A stretch of DNA of 64,000 nucleotides, from contig NZ_CP102664.1 in assembly GCF_026427355.1 (NCBI RefSeq), positions 2,542,001-2,606,000 of the forward strand. Direction: 5' to 3'. The translations under genes and the position numbers were made by a program. The stretch is from Sphingobium sp. JS3065 (GTDB lineage: Bacteria > Pseudomonadota > Alphaproteobacteria > Sphingomonadales > Sphingomonadaceae). Positions 20,457 through 28,403 of this stretch are shown piece after piece (position 1 is the stretch's first letter; the number at the start of each line of letters is the position of its first letter). The notes beneath the pieces were generated by a model that was given only the letters and a program-made list of their open reading frames with translations, did not search any database and was not told where the DNA came from.

Positions 20457-20722
20457 TTAGCGGGCAGCGAAAGCTGCCCGTTTTGCTTTGCGCGCTTCGT
20501 GTAAGAGGCTTGTAAGAGTTGCCCGTGAATCGCCGCATTCATATGCTTGCTCCCATGTCCCATCGCGCTCCCATGCCCGCAGGGCAGCGACGACCGCCAC
20601 CATGTCCCGCCGGTCCAGCGCACCGCTTTGGATACCGGGCAGCACCTCGCGCTCAACCCATGCGTCAAACGACCCGAACAGAAGCGTGAACGGCGATGGT
20701 CTCGGCTTCTCCGCTTCCTCTA
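20457..20722 (-). pseudogene. 5'-truncated small gene at the left island end
   Basis: A minus-strand frame encodes SFDAWVEREVLPGIQSGALDRRD, then an Ala/Arg-rich helix and EQAYECGDSRATLTSLLHEARKAKR, ending at 20457. It has consistent coding character. Its only start codons lie inside the conserved-looking part, and upstream it runs into a stop and the IS481-like fragment, so the 5' end is probably lost. I do not recognise the family. The position suggests a leftover gene of the integrative element. Confidence 0.45.
20461..20484 (+). terminator. terminator-like hairpin behind tRNA-Pro
   Basis: CGGGCAGC-GAAA-GCTGCCCG followed by TTTTGCTTT, 27 nt after the tRNA end. It is a plausible terminator for the tRNA transcript. 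It lies inside the island side of attL, so it came with the element. It also overlaps the last codons of the minus-strand ORF at 20457. Confidence 0.65.
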
Positions 20723-20727
20723 ATCAC

Positions 20728-20814
20728 TACGAATACATCTGCAAAATCTGGACTTCTGACCCAGATCGATTCAGCATCAATCCGATCCACCAGATGCCGG
20801 GACTAAACAACTAG
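20728..20814 (+). pseudogene. C-terminal fragment of IS481-like transposase
   Basis: The 28-codon frame YEYICKIWTSDPDRF, then INPIHQMPGLNN, and stop matches the extreme C-terminus of IS481-type transposases (usual ending ..YEYICK.W...P.RF....HQ.PG.N). Everything upstream is missing. A second, longer fragment of a related transposase is at 38691-39051 in the opposite orientation, so the island cargo is framed by inward-facing transposase ends. Confidence 0.7.
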
Positions 20815-21446
20815 CGCCAGGCGGGCGCCTGCGAGTCCACTATGCTCGCGCGCCGGAAACCCGGTCGTGCGCACGCCCTCTCGAGGTAAGCGCGGACGTG
20901 CGGTCCGAAATTGCCGCCGAGGCCAACAACGCGGTCTGCGAGATACAATGCGTAGCCGATCGCGATGTCGGCGATCGTGAACCGCCCGGCGCAGAGCCAC
21001 TCCCGATCCGCCAGCGCTGACTCGACAGCCTTGAGCCGGCCACTGAACCACCTTTCGTAATCCGCCGCCGGCTGTTCAGCTCGGTTTTCAGGCGCTTCGA
21101 GCTGCCGGTATCTCAAGACGATGGTTTGCGGGAAGGTCAGCGTTGCGTCGCTGTAGAACAACCAATTCAGGAACAACGGATAGTCTCCTTCATCCGGAGA
21201 TACCGCCAGCGGCGTCGGACCATAGCGCGTAGCCAAGTATAGGCAGATCGCAGTCGACTCCGTCATCCGGACCTCGCCGTCCACCAAAAACGGTATGGTG
21301 CCGATAGGATTGATGGCCAGATACTCCCTCGCAAGGGCTCTGGGCGGGAAGGGAAGCAGGACCGGCTCATACGGGACCCCCATCTCCTCCAGAGTCCAAA
21401 GCGGGCGCAGGGAACGCGCCTCCCGGCAATGATAGAGCTTAAGCAT
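20811..21446 (-). CDS. glutathione S-transferase family protein
   Basis: 211 residues. An N-terminal thioredoxin-like domain (MLKLYHCREARSLRPLWTLEE, with NPIGTIPFLVDG and the glutathione-binding TESTAI) is followed by a helical C-terminal domain with FTIADIAIGYAL. The catalytic residue is not clear. The first helix region has S12/R13. Its stop shares the CTAG with the stop of the IS481 fragment. It lies 10 bp behind the CoA ligase, possibly in one operon. Substrate unknown. Confidence 0.85.
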   Translation of the reverse strand: MLKLYHCREARSLRPLWTLEEMGVPYEPVLLPFPPRALAREYLAINPIGTIPFLVDGEVRMTESTAICLYLATRYGPTPLAVSPDEGDYPLFLNWLFYSDATLTFPQTIVLRYRQLEAPENRAEQPAADYERWFSGRLKAVESALADREWLCAGRFTIADIAIGYALYLADRVVGLGGNFGPHVRAYLERACARPGFRRASIVDSQAPAWR

Positions 21447-21456
21447 GAACAGCCTT

Positions 21457-23133
21457 TCAGCACTCCCCGAGATCAGCGATCATTGCCTCGCGCAGCAGGT
21501 ATTTCTGGACCTTGCCGGAAACGGTCATCGGGAAGGATTCTACGAAGCGGACATAACGCGGAACCTTATAGTGGGCGATCTGCCCGCGGCAGAAGGCGAT
21601 GATTTCGTCGGCATCCGCCGACGCTCCGACGCGGAGCTTGACGCAGGCGAGAACCTCCTCGCCGAACTTCGCATCGGGCACGCCGATCACCTGCACGTCC
21701 TCGACCGATGGGTGGGTGTAGATGAACTCCTCGATCTCGCGCGGGTAGATGTTCTCGCCTCCGCGAATGATCATGTCCTTGATGCGTCCAACAATGCGGC
21801 CGTACCCGGCCTCATCGATGACGGCGAGGTCGCCGGTGTGCATCCAGCCGTCGCGGACAGCGTCGGCGGTTTTGTCAGCGTCGTCCCAGTAGCCGAGCAT
21901 GACCGAGTAACCGCGCGTGCACAGCTCGCCCGGCTGGCCCCGCGGCACGGTCTCGCCCGTGCCCGGGTGGACGATCTTCACCTCGAGGTGCGGTTGGACG
22001 CGTCCGATCGTGCCGACCCGCCGCTCGATGGAGTCATCTAGCGCCGTCTGGAAGCTGACCGGGCTGGTCTCAGTCATGCCGTAAGCAATTCCGATGTCGC
22101 GCATGTGCATGCGGGTCATGACCTTGCGCATCACCTCGACCGGGCATGGCGAGCCGGCCATGAGGCCGGTGCGCAGGCTCGACAGGTCGAAGCGGCCGAA
22201 CTCGGGATGCTCGAGCGCGGCGATGAACATGGTCGGCACGCCGTGCAGCGCCGTGCAGCGCTCGGTCTCGACCGCCTCGAGGACGGCGAGCGGCTCGAAG
22301 CCCGCCGACGGATAGACCATCGTCGCTCCGTGTACCAGGCAGGCCAGGTTGCTCATCACCATCCCGAAGCAATGATAGAGCGGCACCGGGATGCACAGCC
22401 GATCGCCCTCTCCCAACCCCATACCAAGGCCGACAAAATAGGCATTGTTGAGCACATTGCGGTGCGACAGCGTCGCGCCCTTGGGCGAACCGGTGGTCCC
22501 GCTGGTGAACTGGATGTTGATGGGATCGTCCGGCTGAAGGCCCGCGGTGATGGTGGCGAGTTCCCGCTCTGATGCGTCCTTCCGCAGCGCAGCGACCTCG
22601 TCGAACTCGAGCCAACCAGGGCGCCGGTCGCCGCCGATCTTGATGATATGGGACAGTGCCGGCAGACTGTCTGACCGGACCTCGCTCGGCGAGCCTGCGC
22701 CCGTTGGGATCAGCGTCTCCACCATCGCGACATAGTCGCTCGTCTTGAACGAGGCTGCGCAAATAAGCGCCTTCACCCCAACTTTCCGCAGCGTGTATTC
22801 AAGCTCGGATGCGCGGTAGGCCGGGTTGATGTTGACCTGGATCATGCCCGCGCGCGCAGTGGCGAACTGAGCGATGGTCCACTCAGCGCAATTCGGCGCC
22901 CAAACCCCGACCCGGTCGCCGGGACGAAGTCCGAGCGCCAGCAGCCCCGCCGCAAATGCATCGGCCGCCGCCTTGAGCCCAGCCCAGGTGAGGCGGACGT
23001 TCTGGTGGCGCGATACCAGCGCCTCGGCCGCGGGCCAGCGCTGTGCCGCCAGTTCCAGCGCGGCGCCGATCGTGTGGTCGATCAGCGGCGGCTCAGTGGC
23101 GCCGACGACGTGGCTGAGTTGCTCTACCTTCAT
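21457..23133 (-). CDS. acyl-CoA ligase (AMP-binding, FadD/LcfB type)
   Basis: 558 residues from [12 protein letters not shown] start 39 nt upstream is also open. It activates a carboxylic acid with ATP and CoA. The ATP-binding motif is [19 protein letters not shown], followed by [38 protein letters not shown] and the C-terminal [22 protein letters not shown] and [10 protein letters not shown] (catalytic lysine). It closely resembles the ligase fragment at 63247-64000. A hairpin (23163-23181) lies upstream. In this island it could activate the acid freed by the nearby esterases, but that is inference. Confidence 0.9.
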   Translation of the reverse strand: MKVEQLSHVVGATEPPLIDHTIGAALELAAQRWPAAEALVSRHQNVRLTWAGLKAAADAFAAGLLALGLRPGDRVGVWAPNCAEWTIAQFATARAGMIQVNINPAYRASELEYTLRKVGVKALICAASFKTSDYVAMVETLIPTGAGSPSEVRSDSLPALSHIIKIGGDRRPGWLEFDEVAALRKDASERELATITAGLQPDDPINIQFTSGTTGSPKGATLSHRNVLNNAYFVGLGMGLGEGDRLCIPVPLYHCFGMVMSNLACLVHGATMVYPSAGFEPLAVLEAVETERCTALHGVPTMFIAALEHPEFGRFDLSSLRTGLMAGSPCPVEVMRKVMTRMHMRDIGIAYGMTETSPVSFQTALDDSIERRVGTIGRVQPHLEVKIVHPGTGETVPRGQPGELCTRGYSVMLGYWDDADKTADAVRDGWMHTGDLAVIDEAGYGRIVGRIKDMIIRGGENIYPREIEEFIYTHPSVEDVQVIGVPDAKFGEEVLACVKLRVGASADADEIIAFCRGQIAHYKVPRYVRFVESFPMTVSGKVQKYLLREAMIADLGEC

Positions 23134-23162
23134 CCAATTGACACCTATCCCCTGAGGTCGTT

Positions 23163-23181
23163 GAGCTCTCATCGAGAGCTC
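23163..23181. promoter_or_regulatory. palindrome upstream of the CoA ligase
   Basis: GAGCTCTC-ATC-GAGAGCTC, an 8-bp perfect inverted repeat 30 bp before the ligase start. A second inverted pair (GGCGGCGC..GCGCCGCC, 23192-23226) lies just beyond. Either could be an operator or the remains of a terminator from the broken receptor gene upstream. Confidence 0.35.
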
Positions 23182-23300
23182 TGAAAGTTATGGCGGCGCG
23201 CTTACCGTTTTGACAAGTGCGCCGCCACCATTTTGGAGGTCTCCTTATTCCCCCGGGCGCTGCGACCAAATTGCTACCCGGGAAAACGTACCTCCGGTAA

Positions 23301-23897
23301 TCATAGAAGCTCACGTCCAAGGTCTTCGCTGCGATCGGGGCTGGCCGGGATCAGCCCCAGCACCCCGCTTCCATTGGTCGTTTCATACCGCATCTCGATC
23401 GTTTCGTGCGTGAGGCGCGCACCAGCGGTCAGCCGCAGTTTGTCCGTGAGCCGATAGGTGCCCTGCCCATAGGCGGCATAGCTGCCCAGCTGCTGTTGCC
23501 AGAAACTGTCCGATCCCAGGAACGTCGTGAATCCGGGAGGGGGCGATTGTCCGAGCGTGGCCGCCAACAGGGCATCCTCCCGGACGCGCGCCTTCAGGAA
23601 GAACAGTCCGGCCTGATATTCGAAAGCACCTCCGGTCGGCGACGTCAGGCGAAGCTCATCGGAAAACTGCTTCGTCGTGATACCTCCGCCAAAAAACAGG
23701 ACAAGCGGAAGCGGGCTATAGTCGGCATCGAATGCCTGCGATGTTTTGAAACCGCGATAAGCCGCGATGCTCGTAAGGCTCAGGCCACTGTCGAATTGGT
23801 ACGATATCTTCAGGCGGCCGCCCCCGACCTTCAGATCATAGAAGGTCAGCCCATCATACGCACTCTTCGAATTATCCACGCCAGGGTTGATCATCAC
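23301..23897 (-). pseudogene. internal fragment of a TonB-dependent receptor
   Basis: About 195 residues of beta-barrel sequence, including QFSDELRLTSPTGGAFEYQAGLFFLKA and YRLTDKLRLTAGARLTHE. Signal peptide, plug domain and barrel end are all missing. It is related to, but clearly different from, the intact receptor at 34336-36684 (same ELRLTSP and Y.LTD.LR.TAG.R.TH motifs). Upstream, the sequence changes abruptly to a 27-bp repeat shared with 34028-34054. It looks like a receptor destroyed by IS-mediated deletion. Confidence 0.8.
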
Positions 23898-23908
23898 GGA
23901 TACTCTAA
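23882..23908 (-). repeat. 27-bp inverted repeat, left copy
   Basis: Read on the minus strand: TTAGAGTATCCGTG followed by ATGATCAACCCTG, identical to 34028-34054 on the plus strand. The TAG in it is the stop codon of the esterase gene. The right copy continues into an IS110-like transposase end. This one continues into the receptor fragment, so only the tip of the element is left here. Confidence 0.85.
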
Positions 23909-24849
23909 GCGGTCATTGCCGCTCTCGCGAGCAGTTCCTCGAGGCGCTCAACAACGGCGGCCGTCGCTTTGGCGGCAGCCGGCACGAGCGCGGACAGATT
24001 GGGGAATCCATGCGTCAGATGCTCGAACTCGACGAGATCGACCACCACCCCCGCCTCCCGCAGCCGATCGGCATAGGCGACAGCCTCGTCGCGCAGCGGA
24101 TCGACGGTCAGCACGACGACCACAGCCGGAGGCAAGCTGTCGAGGCGTTCCGCGGCAAGCGGTGAAATGCGCGGGTCGGCGCGATCATGGCCGCCGCAAT
24201 AACTTCCCATCATCTGCGGGAAAGTCTCGGTGCGCAGGCTCGGATCCGCGTTGGCGAGGCGAGACGGATAGGCATCCGCTTCGCTGCGAAGATCGACGGC
24301 GGGATAGAAGAGCAACTGAGCGTCGAAGTTCTTGCTGGCGCCGCTGCGCAGCTCCAGGGCGATGGCGGCGGCAAGATTGCCGCCCGCACTCTCGCCTCCG
24401 ATGACGACCGGGTGAGCCGCGCCGCCGAGTTCGCCGACATGATCGAGGACCCATCGGGCGGCGGCGAGCGAGTCCTCGAAGCCTGCCGGGAATGGATGCT
24501 CAGGCGCCAGCCGATACCCGCTCGCGACCACGACCATCGAGAGGTCGCGCGTCAGGCGCCGGGCAAGTGGTTCGATAAAATCGATGCTGCCCATTGCCCA
24601 ACCACCACCATGAAGGAGGTGCAAAGTGCCCCTGGGCGTGCCCGCCGGACGGAAGATGCGGATCGGCACGCTGCCAGCGAGGCTTGGGAGATCGTTGTTC
24701 TCAACATGGCCGATCTCAATTGGTCCCTCCGGCCCATGGAAAAGGGATGTCATGGACAATGTTTGTTTTCTCAACGCTGGAAAGTCGATCTCCCCGGAAG
24801 GGATCGGCAGCTGGTCAAGAATTTGCTGGAGTGCTGGATCGAGCGCCAT
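23905..24849 (-). CDS. alpha/beta hydrolase (HSL family esterase)
   Basis: 314 residues from MALDPALQQILDQL. Hormone-sensitive-lipase family: oxyanion motif HGGGW near residue 75, nucleophile elbow GGESAGGN near 148, catalytic Asp in VDPLRDEAV near 250 and His in HLTHGF near 283. No signal peptide, so cytoplasmic. It follows iolB by 4 bp and ends exactly at the 27-bp repeat. Enzymes of this family cut short-chain or aryl esters. Placement at the end of an inositol operon suggests it releases inositol or a related polyol from an ester, but the substrate is not known. Confidence 0.87.
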   Translation of the reverse strand: MALDPALQQILDQLPIPSGEIDFPALRKQTLSMTSLFHGPEGPIEIGHVENNDLPSLAGSVPIRIFRPAGTPRGTLHLLHGGGWAMGSIDFIEPLARRLTRDLSMVVVASGYRLAPEHPFPAGFEDSLAAARWVLDHVGELGGAAHPVVIGGESAGGNLAAAIALELRSGASKNFDAQLLFYPAVDLRSEADAYPSRLANADPSLRTETFPQMMGSYCGGHDRADPRISPLAAERLDSLPPAVVVVLTVDPLRDEAVAYADRLREAGVVVDLVEFEHLTHGFPNLSALVPAAAKATAAVVERLEELLARAAMTA

Positions 24850-24853
24850 AAAG

Positions 24854-25681
24854 TTAGTTTCCTTTAGTTGCAGCCGGTTTTGCCGACGAGCGCAAGATCC
24901 ACTCATGCGCGGGGTCATTGGCGAACACCCAGCTTCGGCGAGGTCCTGCCATCACATTCAGATAGTAGAGATCGTAGCCATGTGGCGCGCCGACCGGGTG
25001 GTAGCCACGCGGCACCATGACGACGTCGCCGTCCTCGACTGATATCGTCTCGTCTATCGAGCGATCGTCGGTGTAGACGCGCTGGAATGCGAAGCCCTGC
25101 CGCGGCGACAGCCGGTGGTAGTAGGTCTCCTCGAGGAAGGTCTCTTCGGGATAGGCGTCGCGATCATGCTTGTGCGGCGGGTAGCTCGACCAGTGACCGC
25201 CGGGCGTGATCACCTCGACCACAAGCAGGCTCTCGGCTTCCGCCTTGTCGTCAAGAATATTGCGTACGAAGCGCGTATTTGTGCCCTGCCCCCGCGTTTC
25301 GAGGCCGACATCCTCCGGCCGGATCACGCGAAGCTGGCCCTTGCCCGTAGCGGGTGCGGTGCAGATAGCGATCTCGGCAACGCCGACAGTCTCGATCCGG
25401 TAGCGCGTTCCAGCCGGCACATAGACCGAGGTAGGCGGACCGTCGAAGACGCCCGCGCGCGCACCCAGGCCGACGAAGTGCTCCTTGCCGCCGGTTACGC
25501 TGATCGTACCCGAAAGGATGACGAGGCAAGCCTCTCGGCCCGGCTCGTTACCCTCGTAAACCCGGCCGGGAGCCAGCCGGACGACGCGAAAACCGACATA
25601 GTTCCAGCCGGCGCTTTCGGGCGTGATGTCGAGCACGACGCCGCTTGCGTCGGGCGTTTTACTGCGGACGCGCAGGCTCAT
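24854..25681 (-). CDS. iolB: 5-deoxy-glucuronate isomerase
   Basis: 275 residues, IolB family cupin. Converts 5-deoxy-glucuronate to 2-deoxy-5-keto-gluconate in myo-inositol breakdown. Family motifs visible include GTISVTGGKEHFVGLGARAGVFDG, SYPPHKHDRD with metal-binding histidines, EETYYHR and PRGYHPVGAPHGYDLYYLNVMAGP. Its ATG overlaps the iolE stop (ATGA), so it is coupled to iolE. Confidence 0.94.
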   Translation of the reverse strand: MSLRVRSKTPDASGVVLDITPESAGWNYVGFRVVRLAPGRVYEGNEPGREACLVILSGTISVTGGKEHFVGLGARAGVFDGPPTSVYVPAGTRYRIETVGVAEIAICTAPATGKGQLRVIRPEDVGLETRGQGTNTRFVRNILDDKAEAESLLVVEVITPGGHWSSYPPHKHDRDAYPEETFLEETYYHRLSPRQGFAFQRVYTDDRSIDETISVEDGDVVMVPRGYHPVGAPHGYDLYYLNVMAGPRRSWVFANDPAHEWILRSSAKPAATKGN

Positions 25682-26571
25682 GCCACCAGCTCGGCATCGC
25701 GGGCGAGACGCTTTAGCGTGTCCAACCCGAGCTGCTGGTAGGAGCGAGGGTTCGCGACCGCAGGGTCCTGCTCCGCCTCGATCACGATCCAGCCCGTATA
25801 GTCGATCCGGGCAAGCTCGCGCATGAACGGTGCAAAGTCGTAGTCGCCATCTCCCGGTGTCGTGAACATGCCGCCAACCACTCCATCGAGAAAGCTGGTG
25901 CCGTCGGCGAGGAACGCCTTGTACCGGGCGGCGCGCACGTCCTTGCAGTGGACGTGGTTGATGCGTTCGGGCCGCTCGTGCGCGACCGTGACTGGGTCGA
26001 TCCCGCCGTAAAGTGCGTGGCCGGTGTCGAGCACCAACCCGACATGGTCGCCGGTCACCTCGAAGAAGCGGCGGAGATCGGCATCGGTTTCGACAACGGT
26101 GCCGAGATGGTGGTGATAGGCGAAGCGCATGCCCCTTTCGTTGACATAGGCCGCGACCGCATCCAGCCGCTCGCCGAAACGCACCCATGCATCGTCGGCT
26201 AGCTGCGGATGCGTGTCGAGCCGGCTTGATCGGTCGCCGTGCACCGCGTTCGAGGTTTCGGCGAGGATGAAGACACTCGACCCCATGGCTTCGAGTAGCG
26301 CCAAATGATCCACCATTGCTTCCATCTCGCCATCGGCGGCGCGGACCAGCAGGTTCGACGAGTACCAGCCGCCGACGACGTCGAGGCCGTAACCCGCCAT
26401 GATCGGCTTCAGCGTGGCGGGATCGCGGGGAAACTTGTTGCCGAGCTCGACACCGTTGAAGCCGATCTCCTTTACATCGGTCAGCAGCTCGTCCAGAGTC
26501 GTATCGCCGCCCAGTTCAGGCAGATCGTCATTAGCCCAGGCGATCGGGCTGGCGCCCCAGCGGATCGTCAT
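25678..26571 (-). CDS. iolE: inosose dehydratase
   Basis: 297 residues, xylose-isomerase-like TIM barrel. Converts 2-keto-myo-inositol (scyllo-inosose) to 3D-(3,5/4)-trihydroxycyclohexane-1,2-dione. Family features include IRWGASPIAWANDDLPELGGDTTLD at the N-terminus, FAYHHHLGTVVET, LDTGHALYGGIDP, NHVHCKDVR and EAEQDPAVANP. Stops overlap-coupled with iolD upstream and iolB downstream. Confidence 0.94.
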   Translation of the reverse strand: MTIRWGASPIAWANDDLPELGGDTTLDELLTDVKEIGFNGVELGNKFPRDPATLKPIMAGYGLDVVGGWYSSNLLVRAADGEMEAMVDHLALLEAMGSSVFILAETSNAVHGDRSSRLDTHPQLADDAWVRFGERLDAVAAYVNERGMRFAYHHHLGTVVETDADLRRFFEVTGDHVGLVLDTGHALYGGIDPVTVAHERPERINHVHCKDVRAARYKAFLADGTSFLDGVVGGMFTTPGDGDYDFAPFMRELARIDYTGWIVIEAEQDPAVANPRSYQQLGLDTLKRLARDAELVA

Positions 26572-28403
26572 CGAGATTGTCCCTTTTTCATCTTTTCATA
26601 AGTTGCACGGGCAGCAGCGCCCTCGCTGCGGATGGATATTTCCGGCACCGCCACGTCCCACCAGTGGCCACCTTCTTTGGTCGTGATCATCGGATCGGTG
26701 TCGATCACGATGACATAGCTCGTCGTCGAGGCTGCCGCGCGGGCGAGCGCCTTTTCCAGTTCGGCGATGCCGGTGACTTTCTCGGCTTCGGCACCAAGGC
26801 TGCGGGCGTGGGCGGCGAAGTCGATCGCAGGCAGCTTATCGTGCCGCGTATCAGCGAGCAGGTTGTTGAATGGCCGTCCACCAGTCGCCTGCTGCAACCG
26901 GTTGATGCAGCCATAGCCGCGATTGTCGAGCAACACGACGACGATCTTGGCGCCCAGCATCACCGAGGTGGCGAGCTCCGAATTGAGCATGAGGTAGCTG
27001 CCATCGCCGACCATGACGAACACGTCGCGATCCGGGCTAGCCATTTTGACGCCGAGTCCGCCGGCGATTTCGTATCCCATGCACGAATAGCCGTATTCGA
27101 CGTGGTAGCCGCCAGGCGCCTTCGCGCGCCACAGCTTGTGCAACTCGCCCGGCAGTCCGCCGGCCGCGCAGACAACCACCGCATCGTCCGCCGCCTGCCG
27201 CCACACCGCGCCGATCACCTGCGCATCGGACGGAAGCTCGCCGCCTGGTGCCGTCGCGACGTCGAAGGCCCGGTTCCACTCTGCAACCGCCGCTGCATTG
27301 GCTTCCTGCCATGCCTTCGGAGCCTGCCAGCCCGCCAGCGTCTGTGCCAGCGCAGCCACAACCGTGCGGGCATCGCCCACGACGCATTGTGCCCCATGCT
27401 TGGCTGCATCGCCCGGGGCGACATTGACCTGGAACAATGTCCCGTCGAAGAGCGTGCGCGAACCGGTGGTGAAGTCCTGCAGACGGGTGCCGATGCCAAT
27501 GACGAGATCGGCTTCGCGCGCTGCGCGATTGGCGGCGCTCGTGCCAGTCACGCCGATCGCACCGAGTGCCTGCGGGTGATCCCAGGCGAGCGCGCCCTTC
27601 CCTGCCTGGGTCTCGGCGACCGGTATGCCCGCCTGACCCGCCAACGACGCCAACACCGCCTCGGCGCGCGAATAGAGCACGCCCCCGCCGGCAACTATCA
27701 GCGGGCGCTGGGCGGAACGGAGCGCCTCAACGACTGCGTCGAACTCCGCCTCATCAGGCCGTACACGCCGCTGCCGCCATAGTCGCGGTTCGAAGAAGCT
27801 CACCGGATAGTCAAACGCCTCTGCTTGAACGTCCTGGCAGAGGGCGAGCGTGACCGGGCCGCAGGTGGCCGGGTCAGTCAGAACGGCCATGGCACGCGGC
27901 GCAGCATCGAGAATCTGCTCGGGCCGGATGATGCGGTCGAAGTAGCGGCTTATAGGCCGAAAGCAGTCGTTAGCGCTCACCGTTGCATCACCGAAGTCCT
28001 CGATCTGCTGGAGGACCGGATCAGGCCGCCGGCTGGCATAGACGTCGCCGGGCAGGAACAGCACCGGTAGCCGGTTGACGTGGGCCAGCGCCGCGGCGGT
28101 GACCATGTTCGTCGCGCCAGGTCCGATCGAGCTTGTGCAAGCCATGGCGCGCTCGCGGCGATTGGCCTTGGCAAAGGCTATTGCTGCATGCGCCATACCC
28201 TGCTCGTTGTGGGCACGGTAAGTCGGCATCGTGTCGGACATGCCCGCGAGTGCCTCGCCCAGCCCCGCGACGTTGCCGTGGCCAAAGATCGCCCAGACAC
28301 CGGCGAAATAGGGCAGCTCCTTGCCGTCGATCTCGACGCGCTGCGCCGCCATCCAGCGGACGAGCGCCTGCGCTGTGGTCAGCCGGATGGTTCGCACGCT
28401 CAT
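26568..28403 (-). CDS. iolD: 3D-(3,5/4)-trihydroxycyclohexane-1,2-dione hydrolase
   Basis: 611 residues from MSVRTIRLTTAQALVRWMAAQ. The frame is open upstream into iolC, but the conserved IolD start is this one. ThDP-dependent enzyme that opens the ring to 5-deoxy-glucuronate. An ThDP-activating Glu lies in AHNEQGMAHAAIAFAKAN, and the ThDP motif is VMVGDGSYLMLNSELATS..LLDNRGYGCIN near residues 460-495. TSSIGPGATNMVTAAALAH is typical of IolD. Overlaps iolC and iolE by 4 bp each. Confidence 0.95.
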   Translation of the reverse strand: MSVRTIRLTTAQALVRWMAAQRVEIDGKELPYFAGVWAIFGHGNVAGLGEALAGMSDTMPTYRAHNEQGMAHAAIAFAKANRRERAMACTSSIGPGATNMVTAAALAHVNRLPVLFLPGDVYASRRPDPVLQQIEDFGDATVSANDCFRPISRYFDRIIRPEQILDAAPRAMAVLTDPATCGPVTLALCQDVQAEAFDYPVSFFEPRLWRQRRVRPDEAEFDAVVEALRSAQRPLIVAGGGVLYSRAEAVLASLAGQAGIPVAETQAGKGALAWDHPQALGAIGVTGTSAANRAAREADLVIGIGTRLQDFTTGSRTLFDGTLFQVNVAPGDAAKHGAQCVVGDARTVVAALAQTLAGWQAPKAWQEANAAAVAEWNRAFDVATAPGGELPSDAQVIGAVWRQAADDAVVVCAAGGLPGELHKLWRAKAPGGYHVEYGYSCMGYEIAGGLGVKMASPDRDVFVMVGDGSYLMLNSELATSVMLGAKIVVVLLDNRGYGCINRLQQATGGRPFNNLLADTRHDKLPAIDFAAHARSLGAEAEKVTGIAELEKALARAAASTTSYVIVIDTDPMITTKEGGHWWDVAVPEISIRSEGAAARATYEKMKKGQSR

